From Bradyrhizobium sp. CB3481 (GTDB taxonomy: Bacteria > Pseudomonadota > Alphaproteobacteria > Rhizobiales > Xanthobacteraceae): a stretch of DNA of 64,000 bases. A program made the position numbers and the translations under genes. Below the pieces are notes generated by a model that did not search any database, had not been told where the DNA came from, and saw only the letters and a program-made list of their open reading frames with translations. Each line of letters starts with the position of its first letter. The stretch's first letter is position 1. Of this stretch, positions 56,741 to 64,000 are shown in pieces. The DNA lies in assembly GCF_029714305.1 (NCBI RefSeq), contig NZ_CP121647.1:5848501-5912500 (forward strand), written 5' to 3'.

Positions 56741-57511
56741 CTATTTCAGCGGCGTCAGCTCGTGCAGCACGCCGATGACGTAGTTGAGATAAGTCGTCAT
56801 CATCCCCGCCAGAACGAGCGCGAAGATCAGAAAGCCCGCCAGGATCGAGAGCGGCACACCGACGAAATAGACCTGCATCGCGGGCATCAGCCGCGCCAGC
56901 ACGCCAAGCCCGATATTGAATACGAGACCGAACACCAGAAACGGCGCCGAGAGCTGCATGCCGATCTTGAAAGCGGTGGCGAAGGCGCGCGTGGCCAGCG
57001 CCGCCACGTCGCCGCTCGGCATCAATTGGCCCGGCGAGAAGATCCGGTAGCTCTCGTTGAGGGCGGCGATGACCAGGTGATGGGTGTCGGTGGCAAACAG
57101 CAGCGTCATGCCGAGAATCGACAGGAAGTTGCCGATCAGGACGCCCTGCTGCCCTTGCGTCGGATCGACGGCCGTGACGAAGCCGAGGCCGAGTTGCTGC
57201 GCAATCACCGAGCCGGCCACGGAGAGCGCCGCCAGCGTCACCCGCGCGGTGGCGCCGAGCACGATGCCGATGGCGATCTCGTGCACCAGGAGCACGCCGA
57301 GCGCAGCCATCGAAGTGAGGTCGACCTGGTAGGCTGTGCGATGCAGCGGCAGAATGATCAGCGTCAGGAGAAGCGCGATTCCGAGCTTGACGCGTACCGG
57401 GATGTTGCTCTCGCCAAACCCCGGCAGCAGCATCACCATCGCCCCCACGCGGGCGAACACCAGCATGAAGGTCGCGGCAAGTGCGGGCAGTAGCGATATG
57501 TCGACGCGCAT
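56741..57511 (-). CDS. fliR: Flagellar export protein FliR
   Basis: 256 residues, six hydrophobic segments (LLPALAATFMLVFARVGAMV, MLLPGFGESNIPVRVKLGIA). FliR forms part of the export-gate core with FliP and FliQ. ATG 57511; fliQ ends 15 bp upstream. Confidence 0.95.
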   Translation of the reverse strand: MRVDISLLPALAATFMLVFARVGAMVMLLPGFGESNIPVRVKLGIALLLTLIILPLHRTAYQVDLTSMAALGVLLVHEIAIGIVLGATARVTLAALSVAGSVIAQQLGLGFVTAVDPTQGQQGVLIGNFLSILGMTLLFATDTHHLVIAALNESYRIFSPGQLMPSGDVAALATRAFATAFKIGMQLSAPFLVFGLVFNIGLGVLARLMPAMQVYFVGVPLSILAGFLIFALVLAGMMTTYLNYVIGVLHELTPLK

Positions 57512-57525
57512 TCATGCACAATGCA

Positions 57526-57789
57526 TCAACCGCCTATGATTCGCGACGATATCCGCATCATGTGACCGTGCAGCGAATCCGCCATGAACGGCAGCGCTAA
57601 TAGCAACGTGACGAAGATCGCGAGAATCTTCGGCACGAAGATCAGCGTCTGCTCCTGGATCTGCGTCAGCGCCTGGAACAGCGACACCACGACACCGACC
57701 ACGAGGCCGATCACCATCAAGGGCGATGACACCACCACGATGGTCCAGATCGCATCGCGCGCCACGTCGAGGGTTTCGGCACCGGTCAT
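57526..57789 (-). CDS. fliQ: Flagellar export protein FliQ
   Basis: 87 residues, two TM helices (AIWTIVVVSSPLMVIGLVVG, FVPKILAIFVTLLLALPFM) with the loop ALTQIQEQTL typical of FliQ. Partner of FliP and FliR. Confidence 0.95.
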   Translation of the reverse strand: MTGAETLDVARDAIWTIVVVSSPLMVIGLVVGVVVSLFQALTQIQEQTLIFVPKILAIFVTLLLALPFMADSLHGHMMRISSRIIGG

Positions 57790-57817
57790 GTTGGGTTCTC
57801 TCTCGCGTTCACTTTCA

Positions 57818-57895
57818 CCGTCATTCCGGGATGGTGAGCAAGCACCAGACCCGGAATCTCGAGATCCCGGGTTCGCTTCGCGCCCCGGGATGACG
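57818..57895. repeat. Interspersed palindrome, CATTCCGGG family, copy 3
   Basis: CACCGTCATTCCGGGATGG on the left, GGAATCTCGAGATCCCGGG in the centre, CCCCGGGATGACGT on the right. It is inserted between fliE and fliQ within the flagellar run, breaking the tight spacing there. Confidence 0.8.
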
Positions 57896-57910
57896 TCCCC
57901 GCAGGGGACG

Positions 57911-58222
57911 TCAAATCGGCATCTTCATGATGTCTTCGTAGGACTGGATCACGCGGTCGCGCACGGACACCAGCGTAGAGACCGCGACGTCGGTCTCCGC
58001 CACCGCCGTGACGACGTCCATGACGTTGGCCTTGCCGGCGGTCATCGCCATGGTCTGGGCGTCGGACTTCTTGCCGGCGTCCAGCACGCTGCCGACTGCG
58101 TCCTTGAGCAGCGCGCTGAAGGATGGGCCGCCGGTGGACTGGGTGCCCTTCTCGGCGCCGCCGGATTCCATGATGCGCGAAAGCGCGGCGTAGGCATTTG
58201 CTGCAACGGTGGGTGAAGCCAT
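57911..58222 (-). CDS. fliE: Flagellar hook-basal body protein FliE
   Basis: 103 residues. FSALLKDAVGSVLDAGKKSD and ETDVAVSTLVSVRDRVIQSY, EDIMKMPI match FliE, the adaptor joining MS ring and rod. ATG 58222; flgC follows 16 bp upstream. Confidence 0.95.
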   Translation of the reverse strand: MASPTVAANAYAALSRIMESGGAEKGTQSTGGPSFSALLKDAVGSVLDAGKKSDAQTMAMTAGKANVMDVVTAVAETDVAVSTLVSVRDRVIQSYEDIMKMPI

Positions 58223-58238
58223 TTTCTATGGTTCCTGT

Positions 58239-58664
58239 TCAGGCCTTGAGGATGTCGAGGGTGCGTTGAATCATGCGGCGCGTGGCGCTGATGATGTTGA
58301 GGTTGGCCTCGTAGGACCGCTGCGCCTCGCGCATGTCGGTCATTTCGACCAGCGGATTGACGTTCGGATATTTGACGTTGCCGGCCGCGTCCGCCGCCGG
58401 ATTGCTCGGCTCATGCTTGACGCGAAACGCCGACTGGTCGGGCCTGACCTTGCCGAGCGTCACCACGCGCGCATCCAGCGTGCGGTCGAGTGCGGACGAA
58501 AATGTCGGCACCTTGCGGCGATAGGGATCTCCGCCCGCGGTCGGCGCGGTGGAATCCGCATTGGCGATGTTTTCCGAGATCACCCGCATCCGCCCCGCCT
58601 GCGCACGCAGGCCCGAGGTCGCGATGCTCATCGAGCGGGCGAAATCGCTTGATTCATCTGCCAT
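58239..58664 (-). CDS. flgC: Flagellar proximal-rod protein FlgC
   Basis: 141 residues. The N-terminal SMSIATSGLRAQAGRMRVIS, ENIANADSTAPTAGGDPYRR is the rod-protein signature; VNPLVEMTDMREAQRSYEAN closes the C-terminus. In the run flgB-flgC-fliE. Confidence 0.95.
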   Translation of the reverse strand: MADESSDFARSMSIATSGLRAQAGRMRVISENIANADSTAPTAGGDPYRRKVPTFSSALDRTLDARVVTLGKVRPDQSAFRVKHEPSNPAADAAGNVKYPNVNPLVEMTDMREAQRSYEANLNIISATRRMIQRTLDILKA

Positions 58665-58690
58665 GAGCCGGTTCTCCTAATCGCGCCGTA

Positions 58691-59101
58691 TCAGCGCTTT
58701 CCGATCGCGGTTTTGAGCAGGCCGAGGCTGCGGGTGTAGAGCGAGGTGGCGGCCGCGTAGTCCATCTGGTTGGCCGAGACCTTCAGCATCTGGTCTTCCA
58801 GATTGACCGAGTTGCCCGCGGGCTTGGTCAGAAAGCCGCTTCGGCCGCCGTCCCCCCTGAAGCTCGGCGCGCCGCCAGTGGCGCCGATATGGGTGACGCT
58901 GGTGCGCATCATGGCGAGCGAGCCCATCGTGCCGCCGACGTTCGCGCCCTTGTTGTCGAACTTCGGCTCGACGAGGTCGCTCGGCTTGAAATTCGGGGTG
59001 TTGGCATTGGATACGTTTTCGGCGAGCACGCGCTGGCGTTCCTGGTGCCACTGCATCTTGGTGCGCAGCGCCGACAGGATCGGAAGATCGTTGATGGCCA
59101 T
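58691..59101 (-). CDS. flgB: Flagellar proximal-rod protein FlgB
   Basis: 136 residues. LSALRTKMQWHQERQRVLAE, NVSNANTPNFKPSDLVEPKF is the conserved FlgB start; YAAATSLYTRSLGLLKTAIG ends it. First gene of the minus-strand flagellar run. A CtrA box 66 bp upstream is the likely control point. Confidence 0.95.
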   Translation of the reverse strand: MAINDLPILSALRTKMQWHQERQRVLAENVSNANTPNFKPSDLVEPKFDNKGANVGGTMGSLAMMRTSVTHIGATGGAPSFRGDGGRSGFLTKPAGNSVNLEDQMLKVSANQMDYAAATSLYTRSLGLLKTAIGKR

Positions 59102-59166
59102 AGCGGGCGGCTCCCGTTAACCTCTGGCTGGTTCCGCGAGGTAGGCAGAATTTGCCCGGTGTATGG

Positions 59167-59181
59167 TTAACGGCTGGTTAA
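59167..59181. promoter_or_regulatory. CtrA-binding motif upstream of flgB
   Basis: TTAACGGCTGGTTAA is a perfect TTAA-N7-TTAA CtrA box, 66 bp before the flgB start and 330 bp before fliO. CtrA, activated by CckA at the far end of the same run, controls class II flagellar genes in alphaproteobacteria. Confidence 0.75.
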
Positions 59182-59510
59182 AGTCGCGCGTGGCGGCTCA
59201 ATTGCCCCTAAGAAGGGCAAAACCAGCGCATTTTCGCCACGAAAACTGCGTTAACCAGCAGCCGCCAACGCAACTTTGGGCGCTCAGAAGTCGTTTTGGA
59301 TGATGCGATTCTTGGTCTATTAATTAACCGGGCGGCGGGCACCGCCGCGGGGAATTAAGAAATAAGGCTGATCTCGGGCGTGATTCGCCGTATGCGGATC
59401 GCGCAGGGCATGATCCGGCGGGCGGAAATGGGCCTTTCCGCGGGGAACAGGCTCGGACAGGAATAGCTAGGACCGTACTCGAGAGAACGGCCGTGGCCGG
59501 GGACTAAAGA

Positions 59511-60578
59511 ATGCAGACACTGACATTCCTCTTCGCATTCATCGCCGTTCTGGCGCTGATCGGCGTGGCCGCCTGGCTGGTTCGCCGCTTCGCCAACAAC
59601 CGCCTCGGCGCCAACACGCAGCGTGGACGCATGCCGCGCCTTGCCGTGATCGATGCCGCTGCCGTGGACGGCCGCCGCCGCCTCGTGCTGGTACGGCGCG
59701 ACAATGTCGAGCATCTCCTGATGATCGGCGGCCCGAGCGACATCGTGGTCGAACCCAACATCGTGCGCGCGATGCCCAACCGCGAACAGATGGCGCCCCG
59801 CCCGGCGGTCGGCGAACAGCCGCCGCGCATCGCGCCGCTGCCGGACGCCGCCTGGAGCGACGAGGCTGCAAGAGAGACCGCCAGAGAGGCCGCGCGGGCC
59901 GATTTGCGACCAGCGGCCGAGGCGTTCGATCATCACGCCGAACCGCAGATGCCGGAGCCCCCGCCACGCCCGGCCCGGCCCGCCTTTGCCGACGAGCTGC
60001 GCCGCCCCGCCCCGCCGTCGATGCCGGAGCGTCGCAGCGATCCATTGACGGGCTTCACGCCGGAATCGATCGGCGGTCGCCCCGAAGGCGCGCCGCCGCG
60101 CCTGCCCCGCGGCGAACCGCTGATGCCGCGCCCGCAGCGTGAGGCGCCCAAGGGGCCGCGCGAGGCTCCGCTGATCCGTGAGGCGCCCCCGATTCGTGAA
60201 GTATCGCCCGTTCGTGAGGCATTGCCAGTTCGTGAGGCGCCGGCCGTCCGCGCGCCCGAGCGCGCCGCAGCACCACCGCCTCCGCCTCCGGCTGCAGCAC
60301 CACCGCCACCGGCTCCGCCGGCGCCGTCGAGCGCCGACCAGAATCTCGCCGAGATGGCGCAGCGCCTGGAAGCGGCCCTGCGCCGGCCGGCCGAGCCGGT
60401 CGCGCCGCCGGTTGCGCCGCCAGTTGCGCCGGAAACGCCGCCTGCCCGTACCTCGCGCAGCGAACCCCCTGCGCCTGCGCCTACCCCTGCTCCCGCGCCT
60501 GCGCCGCAGAAGAGCGGCTTCGAGAATCTCGAAGACGAGATGGCATCACTCTTGGGCCGGCCGAAGAATCCTTCGTGA
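59511..60578 (+). CDS. fliO: FliO-like flagellar export membrane protein with Pro-rich tail
   Basis: 355 residues. Only the first 100 look folded: one TM helix (TFLFAFIAVLALIGVAAWLV), then the FliO soluble domain (RMPRLAVIDAAAVDGRRRLV, LVRRDNVEHLLMIGGPSDIV). Residues 110-355 are Pro/Ala/Arg-rich with REA-type short repeats (APPIREVSPVREALPVREAP), and a charged end (FENLEDEMASLLGRPKNPS). FliO helps assemble FliP. The stop overlaps the GTG of fliP (GTGA). Confidence 0.85.
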   Translation: MQTLTFLFAFIAVLALIGVAAWLVRRFANNRLGANTQRGRMPRLAVIDAAAVDGRRRLVLVRRDNVEHLLMIGGPSDIVVEPNIVRAMPNREQMAPRPAVGEQPPRIAPLPDAAWSDEAARETAREAARADLRPAAEAFDHHAEPQMPEPPPRPARPAFADELRRPAPPSMPERRSDPLTGFTPESIGGRPEGAPPRLPRGEPLMPRPQREAPKGPREAPLIREAPPIREVSPVREALPVREAPAVRAPERAAAPPPPPPAAAPPPPAPPAPSSADQNLAEMAQRLEAALRRPAEPVAPPVAPPVAPETPPARTSRSEPPAPAPTPAPAPAPQKSGFENLEDEMASLLGRPKNPS

Positions 60579-61330
60579 GGCCGGCGACTTCTCCGCGTAG
60601 AGTTTTATTTTCCTTAATCCTGATCGCCGCCGGATCGCTCGCCGATCCGGCGCTGGCGCAGGATATCAGCATCAACCTCGGCCAGGGCGGCGGCGGCGTC
60701 ACCGAGCGCGCGATCCAATTGATTGCGCTGCTGACGGTGCTGTCGATCGCCCCGTCGATCCTGATCATGATGACGTCGTTCACGCGGATCGTCGTCGTCC
60801 TGTCGCTATTGCGCACCGCGCTGGGCACCGCGACCGCGCCACCCAACTCGGTGATCATTGCGCTTGCGATGTTCCTGACCGCGTTCGTGATGGGCCCTGT
60901 CCTGCAACGCTCCTACGACGACGGCATCAAGCCGCTGGTCGCCAACGAGATCGGCGTCGAGGAAGCGCTGCAGAAGGCTTCCGTGCCGCTCCGCGGCTTC
61001 ATGCAGAAGAACGTCCGTGAAAAGGACCTGAAACTGTTCATGGACCTCTCCGGCGAGCCGCCGCCGGCGACGCCCGAAGACCTCTCGCTGCGGATCCTGG
61101 TCCCGGCCTTCATGATTTCGGAATTGAAGCGGGCCTTCGAGATCGGCTTCCTGCTGTTCCTCCCCTTCCTGATCATCGACCTCGTGGTCGCGTCCGTCCT
61201 GATGTCGATGGGTATGATGATGCTACCACCGGTGGTGGTATCGCTCCCGTTCAAGTTGATCTTCTTCGTACTTGTCGATGGGTGGTCGTTGGTGGCGGGC
61301 AGCTTGGTACAGAGCTACGGCGGTAGTTAG
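60575..61330 (+). CDS. fliP: Flagellar export protein FliP
   Basis: 251 residues, GTG start overlapping the fliO stop. Cleavable signal peptide (VLFSLILIAAGSLADPALAQ). Then IQLIALLTVLSIAPSILIMM, TSFTRIVVVLSLLRTALGTA, the central domain and LPFLIIDLVVASVLMSMGMM, the core of the FliP export pore. Complete. Confidence 0.96.
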   Translation: MRPATSPRRVLFSLILIAAGSLADPALAQDISINLGQGGGGVTERAIQLIALLTVLSIAPSILIMMTSFTRIVVVLSLLRTALGTATAPPNSVIIALAMFLTAFVMGPVLQRSYDDGIKPLVANEIGVEEALQKASVPLRGFMQKNVREKDLKLFMDLSGEPPPATPEDLSLRILVPAFMISELKRAFEIGFLLFLPFLIIDLVVASVLMSMGMMMLPPVVVSLPFKLIFFVLVDGWSLVAGSLVQSYGGS

Positions 61331-61434
61331 AAACCGGTCATCCGACCGACGGAGGAAAATGGGTCAATATTGTTTACGTATTTGCCGCGGAATCTGCCAG
61401 CGAATTTAAGGTCAGATTAGTTCCTTCGTGCACA

Positions 61435-62538
61435 ATGGATGCCAGGGAACGACTTTACGTAGCAAACGCATCACCGGGTCAAACGATGGCAGGGCAGCCA
61501 ATCGGCGATATGGACGTCGAATACGCAACGACGATTGCCGACCGTGCTATTCGGTTGATGTCGCAGCAATCCGTTCCTGCCACGCCGACCAATTTTGCTG
61601 TGTGGTTCGAATATGCCCTCGGCGGTTCGCTGGCGCTGCGAAAGACCATCGACATTCTGATCGCGGGCAAGCGCAAATTCGACGCAGCAACCAACCACGA
61701 GCTCTACGTCACCTATGTGGCGCAGGCCGGTACCGATCCGTTTGGCGACCTTCCCGATCAATTGAGCGGGCTGATCGAGACCGCGCAGCAGTTCCTCAAT
61801 ACCGCCGTCAGCGACAACCAGAGCCACATCAAGGCGCTGGACGAAGTGTCTTCCGAAGCCGAAGGAAGCAGCGACCCCCGGACAATCATTGCAAAGCTGG
61901 TTGATGAATTGTCAAAGGCGACATCCCGGGCCGCCCAGCTCGAGGCCAACTTCGCGGCCACTTCCGAGGAACTGGACAGTATCCGTGACTCGCTGAAGGC
62001 GGCCGAGCAGCGCTCCAACACCGATGCACTGACCGGGCTCGCCAACCGGCACTCCATGGACGAGTTCCTCCGCCTCGCCCAGATTGCGGCGATGGAAAAG
62101 GACGAGGCGCTCAGCGTCTTCCTGATCGACATCGATCACTTCAAGAAATTCAACGACGATTACGGCCATCAGGTCGGCGACCAGGTGCTACGGCTGGTGG
62201 CCAAGGTGCTGCAGGAAGGCGTTCGCGAAGTCGATCTGGCAGCCCGCTATGGCGGCGAGGAATTGATCGCGGTGCTTCCCGGCGCCGATCTCGAAGCCTG
62301 CACGTCGGTGGCTGAGCGCATTCGCCGCCGCATTGCCGAGGCGAAGCTGACCCGCCGCGCAACCGGCAAGGAAATCGGCAGCATCACGGTTTCAATCGGG
62401 GTCGCGCAATTCCGCCTCGCCGAATCAGCGGAGGCCATGATCGAGCGCTGCGACCGCGGGCTCTATCAAGCGAAGCGGCTCGGCCGTAACCGCACGGTGA
62501 CGGAAACCGAGCTCGAGCCCGAGGCCGGCGCGGCCTAA
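61435..62538 (+). CDS. GGDEF diguanylate cyclase
   Basis: 367 residues, ATG 61435 (start could be later). The C-terminal GGDEF domain (about 185-350) has DALTGLANRHSMDEFL, VFLIDIDHFKKFNDDYGHQV, the active-site motif GGEEL at 273-277, and the inhibitory I-site R264-x-x-D267 five residues before it. It should make cyclic di-GMP and be product-inhibited. The N-terminal 180 residues (ATTIADRAIRLMSQQSVPAT, YALGGSLALRKTID) form a soluble helical sensor region not recognised; a coiled coil precedes GGDEF. Sits downstream of fliP, so a role in motility is plausible. Confidence 0.9.
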   Translation: MDARERLYVANASPGQTMAGQPIGDMDVEYATTIADRAIRLMSQQSVPATPTNFAVWFEYALGGSLALRKTIDILIAGKRKFDAATNHELYVTYVAQAGTDPFGDLPDQLSGLIETAQQFLNTAVSDNQSHIKALDEVSSEAEGSSDPRTIIAKLVDELSKATSRAAQLEANFAATSEELDSIRDSLKAAEQRSNTDALTGLANRHSMDEFLRLAQIAAMEKDEALSVFLIDIDHFKKFNDDYGHQVGDQVLRLVAKVLQEGVREVDLAARYGGEELIAVLPGADLEACTSVAERIRRRIAEAKLTRRATGKEIGSITVSIGVAQFRLAESAEAMIERCDRGLYQAKRLGRNRTVTETELEPEAGAA

Positions 62539-62587
62539 AGCGCGATGAGGATGAGATTGAGTTGAATCGTCATCGCGCTCTTTGTTT

Positions 62588-62636
62588 GAGCATGATCTTT
62601 TCGGAAAACCGCTGCACACTTTTCCGGATCATGCTC
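62588..62636. repeat. Interspersed palindrome, AGCATGATC family, copy 2
   Basis: GAGCATGATCTTTTCGGAAA at the left, TTTTCCGGATCATGCTC at the right. Same family as 34290-34337, opposite in orientation. Follows the diguanylate cyclase and may end its transcript. Confidence 0.8.
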
Positions 62637-62835
62637 TAGGGACTCATCCGCTCCGATTGCGTCGGAGCAGCGTCATTTCACCATCCCTTTTTATCTCGCA
62701 GGCCGACGCGCCCACGCGCGAAAAAGCTGTTCTTGATCGAAATTCCACCAAAGAATCAGCGGCAATCCCGCTTGCCGTGGAACTAATGCCGCAATCGCGG
62801 CTTATCGTAGACGGTCTTAAGCCGGGGAGTAATCC

Positions 62836-63159
62836 ATGAAAATCGCAGGGATGATTTTGGCTGCCACGGCAGCTCTCAGCATCGCCGGTACGTCGGCTCT
62901 CGCCCAGCAGACGCGAACCGGAATGGTGACCAGAATAGACCGGATCAGCAACACCATCACGATCAAGGACGTGCCCGAAGGCACGGTCGGGGCCAACACT
63001 GGTGCAGCGGCGGAAGAATTCAAGGTCCAAGATGGCGCGCGGCTCAACGCAGTGCACGCCGGCGACAGGGTCAGCTTCGCCGTGAGCGACAGCGCGGGGA
63101 CCAAAACCATTACGAAGCTCGACAGGGCCGAAGCCGTCACGAAGATCGACAAGAAGTGA
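62836..63159 (+). CDS. CusF-like periplasmic protein
   Basis: 107 residues, ATG 62836. Signal ILAATAALSIAGTSALAQ, then a small beta domain TGMVTRIDRISNTITIKDVP and DRVSFAVSDSAGTKTITKLD resembling the CusF copper-binding OB fold. The Met/His ligands of true CusF are not evident, so metal binding is uncertain. Confidence 0.65.
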   Translation: MKIAGMILAATAALSIAGTSALAQQTRTGMVTRIDRISNTITIKDVPEGTVGANTGAAAEEFKVQDGARLNAVHAGDRVSFAVSDSAGTKTITKLDRAEAVTKIDKK

Positions 63160-63219
63160 GGCGATGCCGAAGCGATATCCCGTGATGATTCGCTTGGCCT
63201 AAAACAGCCCTAAAACAGC

Positions 63220-63280
63220 GAGGCCCGGAGAGCTCTGAGCAAAATGACGAAACTCATTTTGCTTCGGGAGTCCGGGCCTC
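63220..63280. repeat. Long two-part hairpin
   Basis: Outer stem GAGGCCCGGA (63220-63229) with TCCGGGCCTC (63271-63280); inner stem AGCAAAATGA (63238-63247) with TCATTTTGCT (63254-63263). It lies 60 bp after the CusF-like gene. It could be a terminator, a structured small RNA or a repeat. Confidence 0.65.
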
Positions 63281-63414
63281 GTAACCGGAACTGCCCATCC
63301 GGAGGAGCTGCTCGGTACGGATATCACTTTAGAGCAATCCGGCCGGCTCGCCTTGATCTGCAGCAAACGCAAAGACCGGAAGAAACCGGGTCTCTCTCTG
63401 ATGTGGAGCACGCG

Positions 63415-63636
63415 TCAGCGCGGCGGGGCCCGCTCCAGCGAGGCACGGATTTCTGCAGCCGCCTTGTCGTAGTAGTCGTTCAGCTTTTGAAATCGTTGTT
63501 GCAGCGCCCAAAGTGTCAGCGCACGTTTGGCCGGCCCTTCTCGATCGATGTTGAATCTGTCGGCCGGTGATGGACGGGACGCGGTGGCCTGCGATGCCGT
63601 CCATATCGATGTGTCTTGACCGTTGTTGGAAGACAT
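63415..63636 (-). CDS. Small hypothetical protein
   Basis: 73 residues from ATG 63636 (a longer start at 63693 adds WKFHRIDSGRIAVCGACR). It ends in a helical charged stretch (LQQRFQKLNDYYDKAAAEIR). Codon use suits the core. No family known. Confidence 0.45.
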   Translation of the reverse strand: MSSNNGQDTSIWTASQATASRPSPADRFNIDREGPAKRALTLWALQQRFQKLNDYYDKAAAEIRASLERAPPR

Positions 63637-63693
63637 TCTGCACGCCCCGCAAACTGCAATCCGACCGGAATCGATCCGGTGGAATTTCCACAT

Positions 63694-64000
63694 GACCCCG
63701 CGCTAACGTTGCCAGCTTGCACTCCGCAGTGTGTTGTTTGGATGCCCGGCCAGGGCCGATTTGGTGGCAAAAGATGGATGTGCATGGCGAAATAATCAGG
63801 AAAACCTAGTATTCTTACGGACTCGATCTCCACGATTAAGTTGCAATCGAGGGCCAGCTTCGCTGACATAATTTGTTGCTTCAGCGATTGTCCGAATGGC
63901 CGCACCGCATCCAGAATCCGTCCTGCCGCCGCGCTGCGAAATTTGCGGGATCGGCACCGTCAGGATCGGGAAGCTGCCCCGAATCGGATTGCGGCCGCTC
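63694..64000. other. Window end, no gene called
   Basis: No complete or partial gene is supported here. Short frames at the edge may belong to a gene continuing beyond the window. Confidence 0.3.

Noticed and set aside
53985..57493. Long His/Arg/Gln-rich plus-strand frames opposite cckA and the flagellar genes
   Set aside because: They are antisense shadows with biased composition; the minus-strand genes have clear domains.

Overview
The window looks like a Bradyrhizobium-type alphaproteobacterial chromosome (high GC; nodU; a gibberellin-operon relic; CckA next to rod/export flagellar genes; several interspersed palindromes typical of this group). It splits sharply near position 33.9 kb. To the left is a decayed accessory region that resembles the edge of a symbiosis island. 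To the right is compact, intact core chromosome. These taxonomic statements come from recognising protein families and repeats by eye; no database search was run.

Accessory region (1-33.9 kb). IS fragments of the IS701, IS66, IS5/IS1182-like, IS110, IS3 and IS481-like types separate islands of real genes. The intact or near-intact genes are a class I aminotransferase plus phosphonopyruvate hydrolase pair (probable L-phosphonoalanine catabolism), a sugar-type ABC solute-binding protein, a 638-residue tandem metallo-beta-lactamase-fold protein, nodU (Nod-factor carbamoyltransferase), a TauD-family dioxygenase, rpoN (sigma-54), a DadA-like FAD oxidoreductase and a tyrosine recombinase. Pseudogenes are very frequent: nodI, modA/modB, cps and ks of the gibberellin operon, an ABC ATPase/permease deletion scar, eda, a MetE-like gene, a large outer-membrane beta-barrel gene, a multi-TM membrane protein with an adjacent SLOG-like fragment, and a second copy of the phosphonate pair collapsed by an internal deletion. 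The integrase and a cluster of direct repeats beside its 5' end mark the probable island end.

Core region (33.9-64 kb). Genes are closely packed and use consistent codons. The layout is: small membrane and secreted proteins; a truncated hemoglobin and its divergent NsrR regulator sharing a perfect palindrome; a bacterial SET-domain methyltransferase; a TetR regulator with a carotenoid oxygenase and a two-gene membrane-protein unit, all apparently tied together by the same TTTAC-N3-GTAAA operator; class I fumarase; GFA, GST and lectin-like genes; a TIM44-domain protein; then the flgB-flgC-fliE-fliQ-fliR-flhB-cckA run on the minus strand and fliO-fliP on the plus strand. A perfect CtrA box lies upstream of flgB, so the kinase that feeds CtrA (CckA) sits at the end of a run whose first gene carries a CtrA site. 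A diguanylate cyclase and a CusF-like periplasmic protein close the window.

The items most worth following are the phosphonoalanine cassette and its collapsed twin, the complementary active-site losses in the tandem MBL protein, the shared TetR operator architecture, and the decayed gibberellin and Nod gene remnants at the island edge.
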